Assembly (NCBI RefSeq): GCF_947492815.1
Contig: NZ_CANLOB010000006.1
Location: forward strand, 124,001 to 188,000
DNA length: 64,000 nucleotides
Direction: 5' to 3'
From: an uncultured Dokdonia sp.
Lineage (GTDB): Bacteria > Bacteroidota > Bacteroidia > Flavobacteriales > Flavobacteriaceae
This document shows, in pieces, positions 1-8,822 of this stretch. The position numbers and the translations under genes were made by a program. The first letter of the stretch is position 1. The number at the start of each line of letters is the position of its first letter. Under the pieces are notes generated by a model. The model was not told where the DNA came from and ran no database searches. It was given only the letters and a program-made list of their open reading frames with translations.

Positions 1-2
1 AA

Positions 3-806
3 GCGTTTATGCACTATAACTTTCTTCAAACAGAAACGATAAATTACAGAGTCGGTGCTGGTCTTTTTCATCATTCTAATGGCCATACACGGCTTCCTAA
101 CCAAGGGTTTAATTCATTCTTATTAAGTCTTTCTGCTGAGTTGAAAAGTCCTAAGTATAAGAGTTACAAAGAAAATATCACAGAACAGCCTACACCAGAA
201 AGAAACGTTCAAAACTATATTGCGATACGTGCAGGTATTGGACAAAATGTATTTAGTGATATTTCCATTTTTAATGATAAAAAAGAAGTCTACACCATTT
301 CAGCAGAATATGGTAAGATATATAACAAAACTCTAAAAATTGGAGTGGGTGCTTTTTACAGAGTATACGAACATTATTATGATTATATAAGAGGGAATGA
401 ATTCTTAGTTAGGGACGGAGAAGAATTTGTTTCTCTTAGAGACAATCCTTGGGATAATGCATCTAACTATGGGCTTTTTGCAAAAGGAGAACTCCTTTTA
501 AATCATGTAGGTGTAGAACTACAATTGGGTGTTAATTTTCATAAACCTGCTTATGATATTGATTGGCGTATTAATGAAGGATGGGATTTTGCCCCTAGAG
601 AAATTCCAGATGGATGGGTATTTGGAGAATTTGATTCTAAATTTAGAGCTAAAAAAGCCGTGAGTACGCGTGTAGGGTTAAAGTATTATTTAATAGGAAC
701 TGATAAAGCGCCAAAACATAATCTATATGCAGGTGCCTTTATCAATGCAAATTTAGGACAAGCTGATTTTACAGAACTAGGCATAGGCTACGTAAGGTCA
801 TTTTAA
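3..806 (+). CDS. PagL-like lipid A deacylase / acyloxyacyl hydrolase, 5'-truncated by window edge
   Basis: The reading frame is open back to base 3 and an internal Met lies at base 9, so the true start, with a signal peptide, is probably outside the window. About 20 residues after that Met is HHSNGHTRLPNQG, which fits the His-Ser active-site segment (HxSNxG) of PagL-type outer-membrane lipid A deacylases and of the related Bacteroidota acyloxyacyl hydrolase family. The rest alternates hydrophobic and polar residues like beta-strands, and the chain ends in Arg-Ser-Phe, the terminal aromatic typical of outer-membrane barrels. Expected role: removal of an acyl chain from lipid A at the cell surface. 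Family assignment is by motif only. Confidence 0.72.
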   Translation, partial: AFMHYNFLQTETINYRVGAGLFHHSNGHTRLPNQGFNSFLLSLSAELKSPKYKSYKENITEQPTPERNVQNYIAIRAGIGQNVFSDISIFNDKKEVYTISAEYGKIYNKTLKIGVGAFYRVYEHYYDYIRGNEFLVRDGEEFVSLRDNPWDNASNYGLFAKGELLLNHVGVELQLGVNFHKPAYDIDWRINEGWDFAPREIPDGWVFGEFDSKFRAKKAVSTRVGLKYYLIGTDKAPKHNLYAGAFINANLGQADFTELGIGYVRSF

Positions 807-830
807 TAATACAGTCTAAAAACTGTATTA
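807..830 (+). terminator. Weak stem-loop after the deacylase gene
   Basis: A perfect 9-bp inverted repeat (TAATACAGT / ACTGTATTA) with a 6-nt loop starts directly at the stop codon. No T-run follows, so termination is uncertain; it could instead protect the mRNA 3' end. Confidence 0.35.
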
Positions 831-888
831 AATGTAGTTTCTAATACATCATTTTTAAATTCTTGAATAGTAGCTGTATTATCTACTC

Positions 889-1128
889 TAAAAAATTGTT
901 CTATTGTATGGGACCGCAACAGCTAACAACGGTGGTACTATTACTAACGGAACATGGGCACATATAAACAATGAGACCGAATTACTATTAAATTTTGGAA
1001 CCTCCTCACCATTAGATGAATTAGAAGACGATTGGGATATCATTTCTGTGACAGAAACCCAAGCAGAGCTTCAAGATGTGAGTGGCGGTAATGGGGGAAC
1101 TGATACATTGATATTAACAAGATTATAA
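889..1128 (+). pseudogene. Truncated remnant of a lipocalin-like lipoprotein gene
   Basis: About 75 codons, from a TTG at 904 to the stop at 1128, match the C-terminal half of the next gene: NGTW aligns with TGTW, DELEDDWDIISVTE with the DFEDLNDDWDIMSITE region, and GGNGGTD with the GENGGID region. An in-frame TAA at 889-891 lies just upstream. The signal peptide, lipobox and N-terminal half are missing. This is best read as the 3' remnant of a duplicated paralog that lost its front half, not as a working gene. Confidence 0.7.
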
Positions 1129-1177
1129 ATTATGAAAACACTGAATAAATTATTTATTGGTACTTTATTTGTCATAG

Positions 1178-1633
1178 GTGATAGCTTTACATAGTTGTAC
1201 TACCGATGATAATAGCAATAGCAGTAATAACACGGATGCTCAAATCATGGAAGCACAAAGTATTGCAAATACAGGGACTTGGATCATTACCAACTTTAAT
1301 GATTCTGGACAGGATGAAACACCAGGTTTTAATGACTATACATTTGACTTTGGAAGCGAAGGTGTATTAACAGCTACCAATGGCACAAATACACTAACGG
1401 GTACTTGGTCTATCACTGTCACTGATGACAGTAATAGTAGTAGTAGTAGTGATGATGATGATAGTTCTGATGATGATATCGATTTTAATATTTTTTTCTC
1501 TGTTTCTCAATCTAGTGATTTTGAAGATTTAAATGATGATTGGGATATCATGTCTATTACAGAAAATCGTATAGAACTTAGAGATAGTGGAGAAAATGGA
1601 GGAATAGACGTAGTCGTATTTGAAAGAAGTTAA
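1178..1633 (+). CDS. Lipocalin-like lipoprotein gene with a one-base frameshift in the signal peptide
   Basis: The longest open frame starts with a GTG at 1178, but the natural start is the ATG at 1132 (MKTLNKLFIGTLFVI). That frame runs into TAG at 1192 unless one base near 1177 is skipped; skipping it gives FVIVIALHSC, a convincing lipobox. The mature part has two GTW segments in a flavobacterial lipocalin-like arrangement, a Ser/Asp low-complexity run encoded by AGT and GAT triplets (about 1430-1482), and the C-terminal DDWDIMSITE block shared with the remnant upstream. The gene is therefore either a recent pseudogene or affected by a sequencing error. Function unknown. Confidence 0.6.
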   Translation: MIALHSCTTDDNSNSSNNTDAQIMEAQSIANTGTWIITNFNDSGQDETPGFNDYTFDFGSEGVLTATNGTNTLTGTWSITVTDDSNSSSSSDDDDSSDDDIDFNIFFSVSQSSDFEDLNDDWDIMSITENRIELRDSGENGGIDVVVFERS

Positions 1634-1691
1634 CAAACAACGCCCTGAATAATTAGTTTAAATCGATAGATTTAAATGATATCTCAAAGAA

Positions 1692-1717
1692 GTTATCTCA
1701 TAGATAGCCTCTTTTTT
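1692..1717 (+). terminator. Probable terminator after the lipoprotein gene
   Basis: A 7-bp stem (GTTATCT / AGATAGC, one G-T pair) with a 3-nt loop is followed by CTCTTTTTT. It lies 59 bases after the lipoprotein stop. Confidence 0.5.
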
Positions 1718-1822
1718 ATTGTATAATTATTTTTGAAACAAACACTAACACACCACTACTGTTAAACAACAATTAAAATAAAGAAAAATCTTACATATTA
1801 ATATTTTAAAAATTTAAAAAAG

Positions 1823-1830
1823 TATATTTG
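1823..1830 (+). promoter_or_regulatory. Candidate -7 box for the hybrid histidine kinase
   Basis: TATATTTG matches the Bacteroidota TAnnTTTG box. No clear TTTG is seen about 20 bases upstream. If used, the kinase mRNA would carry a leader of about 95 nt. Confidence 0.4.
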
Positions 1831-1838
1831 TTCTGGTT

Positions 1839-1909
1839 ATCAATAAAGTGCCCCCCTATTTATTGATTGATTATATATTATAATGATATATACACTCGTA
1901 ATATATCAT
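1839..1909 (+). promoter_or_regulatory. Two successive hairpins in the leader of the hybrid kinase gene
   Basis: The first is a perfect 9-bp stem (ATCAATAAA at 1839-1847 with TTTATTGAT at 1859-1867) closing an 11-nt loop that contains six C residues. The second is a perfect 9-bp stem (ATGATATAT at 1883-1891 with ATATATCAT at 1901-1909) with a 9-nt loop. Both lie between the candidate promoter and the ATG at 1932. They may be operators or RNA structures; the sequence alone does not decide. Confidence 0.45.
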
Positions 1910-1931
1910 ACAGATTTATTGATACTAACCA

Positions 1932-4172
1932 ATGAATAAAGACATAGACCCTACTTCTGAAGTTATCGAACTTCTCGATAAAGCGTATGCACTACGTGGT
2001 GAAAATATGCACCATAGTATAAAACTCGCCCAAGAAGCACTCAAAAAAAGTAGAATCCTTAATGATTCTTCTCTTATAGGGAGTAGCCTAAGCAAACTTG
2101 CTTTATTCCACATGGTAAGTGCAGACAATCAAAAAGCTATTGAGATGTCTGAAGAAGCTATCACTCATTTTAAGAAAGACAATGATGAGTTAGGCATCGC
2201 TAAAGCCAAATATAATATTGCAGGAGTTTATTATAAGACGAATAATTACCATTTAGGAATGTTTCATCTTATTGATTGTCTTACCATATTTCGGAAACAC
2301 GATGATAAGCATAATGAATCTAGAACTCATAAAACCCTTGGAACCATCTACGAAGTTTTAGGAGACCAAGAAAATGCCATCATGGCTTATAAGAGCGCAA
2401 TTGCCTGCGCTAAGGACGTAAATGATAAAAATCTAGAGTCTAATGCCTATAATCCACTTTCAGGGATTCTTCTTAAAAAAGGAGAAATTAAAGAAGCTTT
2501 AGAAATCATAGAATCATCTGTTACTATAAAAACAGAAACTAAAGATACACGCGGGTATGCCTTTGCCATTTATGGACGTGCAAAAGTATTAACCTATCTA
2601 GAGCGATATGACGAAGCTCTAAAAGATTTTGACGAAGCACTAGCCATTCATAAAGACGTAGGAGATCAATTTGCTATAGCAATGTGCCATAATAAAATGG
2701 CAAAGCTATTTATAAAAACTGGCAAAAGAGAGATGGCAAAAAAATGCTTACGCATTGCCATAGATATCAGTACAGAAAATAACCTCTCTATTATGAAATA
2801 TAAATGTTATCAATTTATGTATACCATTTATAAAGAAGAAGGAGATACAGAAATATCATTACAATATTTAGAAAATTATATACAAGAAAAAGATGCTGCT
2901 CTAAATTCTCAAACACTCAAAGTAATTGAGAACTATGAACGTATTTCTAAAATACAATCTAAAGAAAACAAAGCAAAATTAGAACGACAAAAAGCCGAAA
3001 TCACAGCCAAACAAGAACGCGCAGAACAGGAAGCATCTATGAAACAAAATTTCCTGTCGGCGATGAGTCATGAGATTAGAACTCCTCTAAATGCAGTGAC
3101 TAGTATTATCTCTTTACTTCGAGAACGATCAAATGAAGAAGAGAAAAAACTACTAACATCACTACGCTTCTCTGCAAATCACCTCATGCATATCATTAAT
3201 GATATTCTTGATTTTTCCAAATTAGAATCCAATAAAATGGATTTAGAAGAACATCCTGTAAAATTCAAGGAAGTATTACGAAATATACAGCAAACCTATG
3301 TGAGTCTTGCGGAAGATAAAGGCATTTCCTTAGATTTAAAAATAACGGACACCGTAGCTGATAGTTATGAAATAGATGAAACCAAATTATTTCAAATTAT
3401 AGGGAATCTAGTCAGTAATGCAATAAAATTCACAGAAAAGGGTAGTGTAGAAATCTGTGTAGCGACTAGTATTGTTGGTGAAGAAAAGGATACATTATCC
3501 TTTAAAGTAAAAGATACAGGTATTGGTATTCCAATGGCAGAAAGAGAAAAACTCTTTGAAAGTTTTTATATGCCTAAATCTATCATGACCCGTAACGATG
3601 GAGGCACTGGGTTAGGACTTTCTATTGTTAAGAAATTAATCGAACTTCATGATAGTACCATATCTATAGATAGTGTTGAGGGAGAAGGTTCTGTATTTAC
3701 ATTCGAATTGGAATTTAAAAAATCAGAAGCACCTGTTCATATGGACAAAGATGTCTTCAAGTCACTTCAAAACAAAACTGCTATCCTAGCAGAAGACAAC
3801 GAGATTAATGCCCTTGTGATGCGACAACTACTTAACAAATGGGGTATCTCTATAAAACGTGTTAAAAATGGTAAACAAGCTATTGTTCAGGCACATGAAT
3901 TTAAAGTAGATTTTATTTTAATGGATATTCATATGCCAGAAATGAATGGTTTTGATGCCACAAAAATTATTAGATCTACAGAAAATATAAATCAACATAC
4001 ACCTATTTTTGCATTAACCGCCGATGTAACTTCTGCAAACAAAGATGAATTCGCACATCTATTTGATGGTTTCTTATGGAAACCTATAGAAATTCAACGC
4101 ATGTTTGATGCGCTTACCAAAATATACTCCGAAAAAGATATTCCAAGTACTCGTTTTATAGATGCAAAATAA
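1932..4172 (+). CDS. TPR-containing hybrid sensor histidine kinase
   Basis: 746 residues with no signal peptide or membrane segment, so a cytoplasmic sensor. The first ~320 residues are helical tetratricopeptide repeats, probably the input domain. A charged coiled coil (~330-370) leads to the dimerisation/phosphoacceptor helix with MSHEIRTPLN (His380). The ATPase domain follows with NLVSNAIKF (N box), DTGIGIP (G1) and GGTGLGLSI (G2). A C-terminal receiver carries acidic residues in AEDNE, phosphoacceptor Asp665 in LMDIHMPEMNG, and conserved Lys717 in LWKP. His-to-Asp phosphorelay within one chain is expected; the final output partner is not encoded next to it. Neighbours give no clue to the signal. 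Confidence 0.9.
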   Translation: MNKDIDPTSEVIELLDKAYALRGENMHHSIKLAQEALKKSRILNDSSLIGSSLSKLALFHMVSADNQKAIEMSEEAITHFKKDNDELGIAKAKYNIAGVYYKTNNYHLGMFHLIDCLTIFRKHDDKHNESRTHKTLGTIYEVLGDQENAIMAYKSAIACAKDVNDKNLESNAYNPLSGILLKKGEIKEALEIIESSVTIKTETKDTRGYAFAIYGRAKVLTYLERYDEALKDFDEALAIHKDVGDQFAIAMCHNKMAKLFIKTGKREMAKKCLRIAIDISTENNLSIMKYKCYQFMYTIYKEEGDTEISLQYLENYIQEKDAALNSQTLKVIENYERISKIQSKENKAKLERQKAEITAKQERAEQEASMKQNFLSAMSHEIRTPLNAVTSIISLLRERSNEEEKKLLTSLRFSANHLMHIINDILDFSKLESNKMDLEEHPVKFKEVLRNIQQTYVSLAEDKGISLDLKITDTVADSYEIDETKLFQIIGNLVSNAIKFTEKGSVEICVATSIVGEEKDTLSFKVKDTGIGIPMAEREKLFESFYMPKSIMTRNDGGTGLGLSIVKKLIELHDSTISIDSVEGEGSVFTFELEFKKSEAPVHMDKDVFKSLQNKTAILAEDNEINALVMRQLLNKWGISIKRVKNGKQAIVQAHEFKVDFILMDIHMPEMNGFDATKIIRSTENINQHTPIFALTADVTSANKDEFAHLFDGFLWKPIEIQRMFDALTKIYSEKDIPSTRFIDAK

Positions 4173-4308
4173 AAGGTATTAAACCTCAAGGATAATCCTA
4201 GATCTTATAAAAAGAATCAATCTAAAAGTAGGCGTTAGTTAAACTATCTATTTTGTTACATGTCTTACAGATTTTGCAAAATAATGTTTCACCAAAAAAC
4301 AATACAAT

Positions 4309-4959
4309 TTAATTTACCTTTAAAGAAAGGTCTTTAAAATTTAATTCATAATCCCTATTAAGGACATCTATATGTATCACCATAAATGATCGTATATCGC
4401 TACTTATAAAGTATTGTGTAAAAAAGCGATTATCGATAAAGTCAGAAGTTTGCTTTAACTTGAGTTTGACCATTTTCTGCCCATCAAACGTTTTAATTCG
4501 TTTTTCAATGATTTCAGAAGTTATTCCTAGCTTTTGATCTTGCCTTTTCATATTAGAGGCAAAATCGCTTATATAATAAGAAGCTGTTTCCTTATCTAAA
4601 CGTATATAAGAACTAGGATAAATCGCTATAAAATTGCTAGGCATAAATTTATCTCTAAAAAAAACAGGTTTCTGTTCTTTATTTCTATACTCCTTAGAAG
4701 ATTGTAGTAACATATTTACAATAACATCATCTCCTACTCCTCCCAATTCAAAAAGCGCTTCATAGGTAAGCTTTTCATAACTAGTAGGTAACCATATTGT
4801 TGTATTTAGAAATTCAACTTCAGACTGTTCTAGTACTGAAGTATCTAATTGCTTTTTAGGTGTACTTTCCTTTTTTTCATTACAAGAAACAAAACAAAAG
4901 ATAATTAGAACACAGAGTGCTAATAGGTATTTTTTATATGTATACAAATTTCTACCCAA
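4309..4959 (-). CDS. Lipoprotein of unknown function downstream of purC
   Basis: 216 residues. The N-terminus ([15 protein letters not shown]) is a lipoprotein signal with Cys26 as the probable lipidation site, so the protein should be anchored to a membrane and exported. No family is recognised in the soluble part, which has mixed alpha/beta character. The start overlaps the purC stop by 8 bases, so translation is probably coupled to purC, although no functional link to purine synthesis is evident. The 136-base gap to the convergent kinase gene holds no clear terminator. Confidence 0.65.
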   Translation of the reverse strand: MGRNLYTYKKYLLALCVLIIFCFVSCNEKKESTPKKQLDTSVLEQSEVEFLNTTIWLPTSYEKLTYEALFELGGVGDDVIVNMLLQSSKEYRNKEQKPVFFRDKFMPSNFIAIYPSSYIRLDKETASYYISDFASNMKRQDQKLGITSEIIEKRIKTFDGQKMVKLKLKQTSDFIDNRFFTQYFISSDIRSFMVIHIDVLNRDYELNFKDLSLKVN

Positions 4960-5896
4960 GATAGTTCAATACATTTTGTTCTATTCTAGTTTCTATGTTG
5001 GTTACGTCTGCTTTCGCGAAAGCTTCCCCAGTAATATTTTCATATAATTCAATATAACGGTCTGACACAGTTGTTATATAGTCATCAGACATTTCTGGTA
5101 CTGTTTGCCCTTCAAGTCCCTGAAAGTCATTACTAATAAGCCATTGTCTCACAAACTCCTTAGATAATTGTTTTTGGGCTTCACCTCTCGCCTGACGGTC
5201 TTCATATCCTTCTGCATAGAAATAGCGAGAAGAATCTGGAGTATGAATCTCATCAATCAGTACAATCTCTCCATCGGCTGTCTTTCCAAACTCATACTTA
5301 GTATCTACAAGGATCAATCCTCTGCTCGCTGCAATCTCAGAACCTCGCTGAAATAACTTACGTGTATAGTCTTCTAATACGATATAATCTGCTTCAGATA
5401 CAATGCCTTTCTTAATGATGTCTTCACGAGAAATATCTTCATCATGATCACCCATTTCAGCTTTGGTAGCAGGCGTAATAATAGGATTTGGAAACGCATC
5501 ATTTTCTTTCATTCCTTCTGGCATAGGCACACCACATAACATACGTCTTCCGGCTTTATACTCACGAGCAGCATGACCAGACATATACCCACGTATCACC
5601 ATTTCTACCTTAAAAGGTTCGCAACGCTTTCCTATCGCTACATTCGGATCAGGAGTCGCCACAAGCCAATTAGGTACGAGGTCTTCTGTATCCTTCATCA
5701 TTTTGGTTGCAATCTGATTTAAGATCTGTCCTTTATAAGGAATTCCTTTAGGCATCACCACATCAAATGCACTTAACCTATCGGTTGCTACCATCAATAA
5801 TAAATCATTATCTAAGGTATATACTTCCCGTACTTTCCCTTTATATAAATCTTTTTGTCCAGGAAAATTAAAATTAGTGTCAATAATGGTATTCAT
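4952..5896 (-). CDS. purC: Phosphoribosylaminoimidazole-succinocarboxamide synthase (SAICAR synthetase)
   Basis: 314 residues, full length for the family. It ligates aspartate to CAIR with ATP in de novo purine synthesis, in the cytoplasm. Recognisable family segments are YKGKVREVY near the N-terminus (nucleotide-binding strand), TDRLSAFD (residues ~39-45), [19 protein letters not shown] and the [11 protein letters not shown] block. The palindrome GCTTTCGCGAAAGC lies in the coding sequence and is read as AFAKA at residues 292-296, in the variable C-terminal helix. The ATG at 5896 is a good start because the conserved core begins soon after. Confidence 0.96.
   Translation of the reverse strand: MNTIIDTNFNFPGQKDLYKGKVREVYTLDNDLLLMVATDRLSAFDVVMPKGIPYKGQILNQIATKMMKDTEDLVPNWLVATPDPNVAIGKRCEPFKVEMVIRGYMSGHAAREYKAGRRMLCGVPMPEGMKENDAFPNPIITPATKAEMGDHDEDISREDIIKKGIVSEADYIVLEDYTRKLFQRGSEIAASRGLILVDTKYEFGKTADGEIVLIDEIHTPDSSRYFYAEGYEDRQARGEAQKQLSKEFVRQWLISNDFQGLEGQTVPEMSDDYITTVSDRYIELYENITGEAFAKADVTNIETRIEQNVLNYLG
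5010..5023. repeat. AFAKA palindrome, copy 1 (in purC)
   Basis: Exact GCTTTCGCGAAAGC, read as Ala-Phe-Ala-Lys-Ala. Confidence 0.95.
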
Positions 5897-6014
5897 AATG
5901 GTATAAGATAGATGCTATTGTGTGATTTGATTTAAAATGTAAAAATAAGGAATACTCTTCTTTTCATTTGTGCTAAAAATAAACGAAACAATGATAGTTG
6001 CTAACAAAGATCTA

Positions 6015-6512
6015 TTAATAATTCACGAGACGTTGGACATTCTTTTTCAAATGTTCTAATACAATACTATTTTCAGGGTGATTAGATTTGTATACAATCA
6101 TATATAGATCTCCCATAGCGCCCTTTTTACTTTTAGAATGAACTGTATAATTCTTACCTCCTACTTTATATGAAAGTGTATGAATATAATGTAATAACCT
6201 ACCTCTATTTTTTATGGGTAAGCTATCTATAATTGTACCTTTAGCGGTCTTTCCATCCAATAAAATTGAAATGATTTTCTTTTTCCTTCGTTCCCAAACA
6301 ACTAGTGAAATTATAAAAATGACTTGAAAAGCAACTACAACTACTTTAAGAAATGTATCCTCTATAGTTATCAATCTAGGATAGGCACTAAACATATCAT
6401 AATTTATAACTATAAAAACTAGAAGCACTCCGGCGATCAGGTAATTATCCCTATGTATAGCTCTTCGAAGCTTCTTTTCATCTTCGATGATCACTTTTTT
6501 TCCTTTAGCCAC
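6015..6512 (-). CDS. Two-helix membrane protein with a DUF3592-like domain
   Basis: 165 residues. A basic N-terminus is followed by two membrane helices (about 25-45 and 60-80), then a soluble beta-rich domain. The pattern TAKGTIID...YIHTLSYKVGGKNYTVHSKSKKG...VYKSNHPENSIVLE resembles DUF3592-type domains: a strand starting at a Gly, a Y-x-V-G-G-K-x-Y hairpin, and the ending Y-x-x-x-x-P-E-x-S. Function is unknown; homologues are sometimes envelope proteins. It lies 30 bases after phoH on the same strand and may share its transcript. Confidence 0.55.
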   Translation of the reverse strand: MAKGKKVIIEDEKKLRRAIHRDNYLIAGVLLVFIVINYDMFSAYPRLITIEDTFLKVVVVAFQVIFIISLVVWERRKKKIISILLDGKTAKGTIIDSLPIKNRGRLLHYIHTLSYKVGGKNYTVHSKSKKGAMGDLYMIVYKSNHPENSIVLEHLKKNVQRLVNY

Positions 6513-6542
6513 TACATACTTATCTTTTAAAACTAAATACGA

Positions 6543-7496
6543 TCAATTCCTATTCTCGATATCCTTATAAGCAGCAATCACTTTCTTAACAAGTGCATGA
6601 CGTACTACATCTTTATCATCTAGGTACATCATTCCTACTCCTTTTACATTTTTAAGAATTAACAACGCTTCTTTTAATCCGCTGGTTACACGTCTTGGTA
6701 AATCTATCTGCCCAGGATCTCCCGTAATAATAAACTTTGCACTACGCCCCATACGCGTTAAAAACATTTTCATTTGCGCATGTGTCGTATTTTGAGCTTC
6801 ATCCAATATTACATATGCATTATCTAACGTACGCCCTCTCATAAATGCCATAGGTGCAATTTGAATAACGCCTTTTTCTATAAAGCTTTCTAATTTCTCA
6901 TGCGGAATCATATCTCGTAAGGCATCATACAGTGGCTGCATATATGGATCTAACTTCTCCTTCATGTCTCCTGGTAAGAATCCTAAGTTCTCTCCAGCTT
7001 CAACAGCAGGACGTGTTAATATAATACGTTTTACAGATTTTTCTTTAAGTGCTTGTACAGCAAGTGCAACACTTACATATGTTTTCCCTGTTCCCGCAGG
7101 ACCAATGGCAAATACCATATCATTTTTCTTAGCAAGCTCTACAAGCTTACGCTGATTTGCCGTTTGTGGTTTGATTAATTTACCACTTACGCCATGTACA
7201 ATCGTTTCACCACTCTCTTTAGAGGTTTCATAATCGGCTTTGCTTTGACTGGTAAGTACACGCTCAATTATATTTTCATCCAGCTTGTTATATTTCCCAA
7301 AATGCTCTGTAAGCATAGAAAATCGCCTATCAAATTCTTCTAATAAGTCTTCGTCACCATAGGCTTTTATCTTATTTCCTCTAGCAACAATTTTTAATTT
7401 TGGAAAGTAGCGTTTAAGTAATTCTATATTGGCATTTTGTTGTCCAAAAAACTCACGCGGGTTGATTTCTGAAAGTTCAATTATTAATTCGTTCAA
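6543..7496 (-). CDS. PhoH-like ATPase
   Basis: 317 residues. The N-terminal ~100 residues form a KH-like/phosphate-regulon-type domain. The ATPase core has a Walker A at residues ~132-140 (GPAGTGKTY), the conserved ILTRPAVEAGE segment, Walker B with VILDEAQNTT, and the MGRSAKFIITGDPGQIDLP sensor segment, all diagnostic of the PhoH family. Members are cytoplasmic NTPases associated with RNA metabolism and phosphate or stress responses; some relatives are fused to PIN RNases, but no PIN domain is present here. It is transcribed divergently from the SAM hydrolase gene. Confidence 0.92.
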   Translation of the reverse strand: MNELIIELSEINPREFFGQQNANIELLKRYFPKLKIVARGNKIKAYGDEDLLEEFDRRFSMLTEHFGKYNKLDENIIERVLTSQSKADYETSKESGETIVHGVSGKLIKPQTANQRKLVELAKKNDMVFAIGPAGTGKTYVSVALAVQALKEKSVKRIILTRPAVEAGENLGFLPGDMKEKLDPYMQPLYDALRDMIPHEKLESFIEKGVIQIAPMAFMRGRTLDNAYVILDEAQNTTHAQMKMFLTRMGRSAKFIITGDPGQIDLPRRVTSGLKEALLILKNVKGVGMMYLDDKDVVRHALVKKVIAAYKDIENRN

Positions 7497-7640
7497 ATGG
7501 CAAGCAGTTTTTATGAGATTCCTCAGTAAATTATTTTAGATTTGTTATAGCAAAGTACGAAATTTTTGAGCGTCTATACCTACTCATGAGTTATCGTATT
7601 ATTAAAAATAATAAACAATTTGGGGAAGGTTGTTGTTTTT

Positions 7641-7654
7641 GCTTTCGCGAAAGC
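7641..7654. repeat. AFAKA palindrome, copy 2 (intergenic)
   Basis: Exact GCTTTCGCGAAAGC followed by GGAC. It ends 23 bases before the ATG of the SAM hydrolase gene, within its leader or promoter. Confidence 0.95.
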
Positions 7655-7677
7655 GGACCATCTCTACATATATACGT

Positions 7678-8511
7678 ATGGCAATTATCACATTAACTAC
7701 AGATTTTGGCGAAAAAGATCACTTTGCTGGTGCTGTAAAAGGTGCGATTTATAGTGAACTTAGCGACATACGTATTGTTGATATCACCCACACAATAGCA
7801 CCATTTCATATCACCGAAGCAGCTTATATCATCCAAAACGCGTATAAAAACTTCCCAAAAGGAAGTATTCATATCATAGGCGTAGATAGTGAACTCACTC
7901 CGGAAACCAACCATATTGCGGTAAAACTAGAAGATCACTTCTTTATTTGTGCTAATAATGGCATCATTTCTTTAATCACAAGAGACATTGTACCACAAGA
8001 AATGGTTGAGATTAATATTCATAATAGAGTAACCACTAATTTTACAGTGCTAGATGTATTTGTTCAAACGGCTTGTCATATTGCTAGAGGAGGTACTTTA
8101 GGGGTGATAGGAAAAGCAATTTCTGAAATAAAACCACTTACTGGAATTCAACCTGTTGTTAATAAGTCACAAAAGCAAATTATAGGAAATATCATTTACA
8201 TCGATAATTATGGAAATGTAGTAAGTAATATTACGCGTAAACTATTTGAAGAAGTTGGTAAAGGACGTTCCTTTAAAATAGAAGCCAGACGTACGCAAAT
8301 TTCTAAAATACATACTTCGTATAGTGGAGCAATTAATTTCTCTTTAGAAAAACACAAACGTGAAGAGGAAGGAAAAAAGCTTGCTATATTTAATTCAGGC
8401 GGTTATATAGAACTTGCCATTTATAAAAGTAACCCTTCTACAGTAGGAAGTGCCGCAAGTTTATTTGGTTTAGACTATCGTGATGCTATTACTATAAACT
8501 TTGAAGATTAA
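7678..8511 (+). CDS. SAM hydroxide adenosyltransferase / SAM hydrolase (DUF62, chlorinase-fluorinase superfamily)
   Basis: 277 residues from ATG 7678. I prefer this start over an upstream TTG at 7630 because the family begins with a hydrophobic strand then TTDFG, and the extra residues would come from the palindrome. The N-terminal domain carries TLTTDFGEKDHFAGAVKG, DITH and GVDSEL; the C-terminal domain has the YIDNYGNVVSNI segment that closes the SAM site in fluorinase-fold trimers. Family members without the halogenase insertion hydrolyse S-adenosylmethionine to adenosine and methionine; hydrolase rather than halogenase is the default reading. The stop overlaps the next start (TAATG). Confidence 0.85.
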   Translation: MAIITLTTDFGEKDHFAGAVKGAIYSELSDIRIVDITHTIAPFHITEAAYIIQNAYKNFPKGSIHIIGVDSELTPETNHIAVKLEDHFFICANNGIISLITRDIVPQEMVEINIHNRVTTNFTVLDVFVQTACHIARGGTLGVIGKAISEIKPLTGIQPVVNKSQKQIIGNIIYIDNYGNVVSNITRKLFEEVGKGRSFKIEARRTQISKIHTSYSGAINFSLEKHKREEEGKKLAIFNSGGYIELAIYKSNPSTVGSAASLFGLDYRDAITINFED

Positions 8512-8807
8512 TGTTAGTACGAATCGTCAAACTAAGCTTTCGCGAAAGCGAAATACCTCTCTTTTTAGCAAATTTCGAACAGGTAAAAGATAGTATAAGA
8601 GCTTTTCCAGGATGCCAATTTTTAGAATTATATAGAGATCAAAATGATACGTCTATTTTCTTTACATATAGTTACTGGGATACCGCCGAAGCCTTAGAAG
8701 ACTACCGCCACTCTGAGTTGTTTAAAGGAGTTTGGGCAACTACAAAACCCTTATTTTCTGACAAGCCCGAAGCTTGGAGTGTTGATAAACTAGCGAGTTT
8801 AAAGTAA
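8511..8807 (+). CDS. ABM-family (antibiotic biosynthesis monooxygenase-like) small protein
   Basis: 98 residues with a dimeric alpha-beta ferredoxin-like pattern: a VRIVKLSF strand, a helix around FLANFEQVKDSIRAFPG, strands CQFLELYRDQ and SIFFTYSYW, then the DTAEALEDYRHSELFKGVW helix. This order is characteristic of ABM-domain quinol monooxygenases and related small enzymes. Translation is coupled to the SAM hydrolase by TAATG overlap. A palindrome copy lies at 8536-8549, but here it is read in a different frame, as SFRES. Substrate unknown. Confidence 0.75.
   Translation: MLVRIVKLSFRESEIPLFLANFEQVKDSIRAFPGCQFLELYRDQNDTSIFFTYSYWDTAEALEDYRHSELFKGVWATTKPLFSDKPEAWSVDKLASLK
8536..8549. repeat. 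AFAKA palindrome, copy 3 (in the ABM gene, alternative frame)
   Basis: Exact GCTTTCGCGAAAGC; the only coding copy not read as AFAKA or a near variant. Confidence 0.95.
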
Positions 8808-8822
8808 AAGTAAAATTCTTTA

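Noticed and set aside
7630..7677. Extended N-terminus of the SAM hydrolase gene from TTG 7630
   Set aside because: The extra residues come from the palindromic repeat; family members start at the ATG equivalent to 7678.
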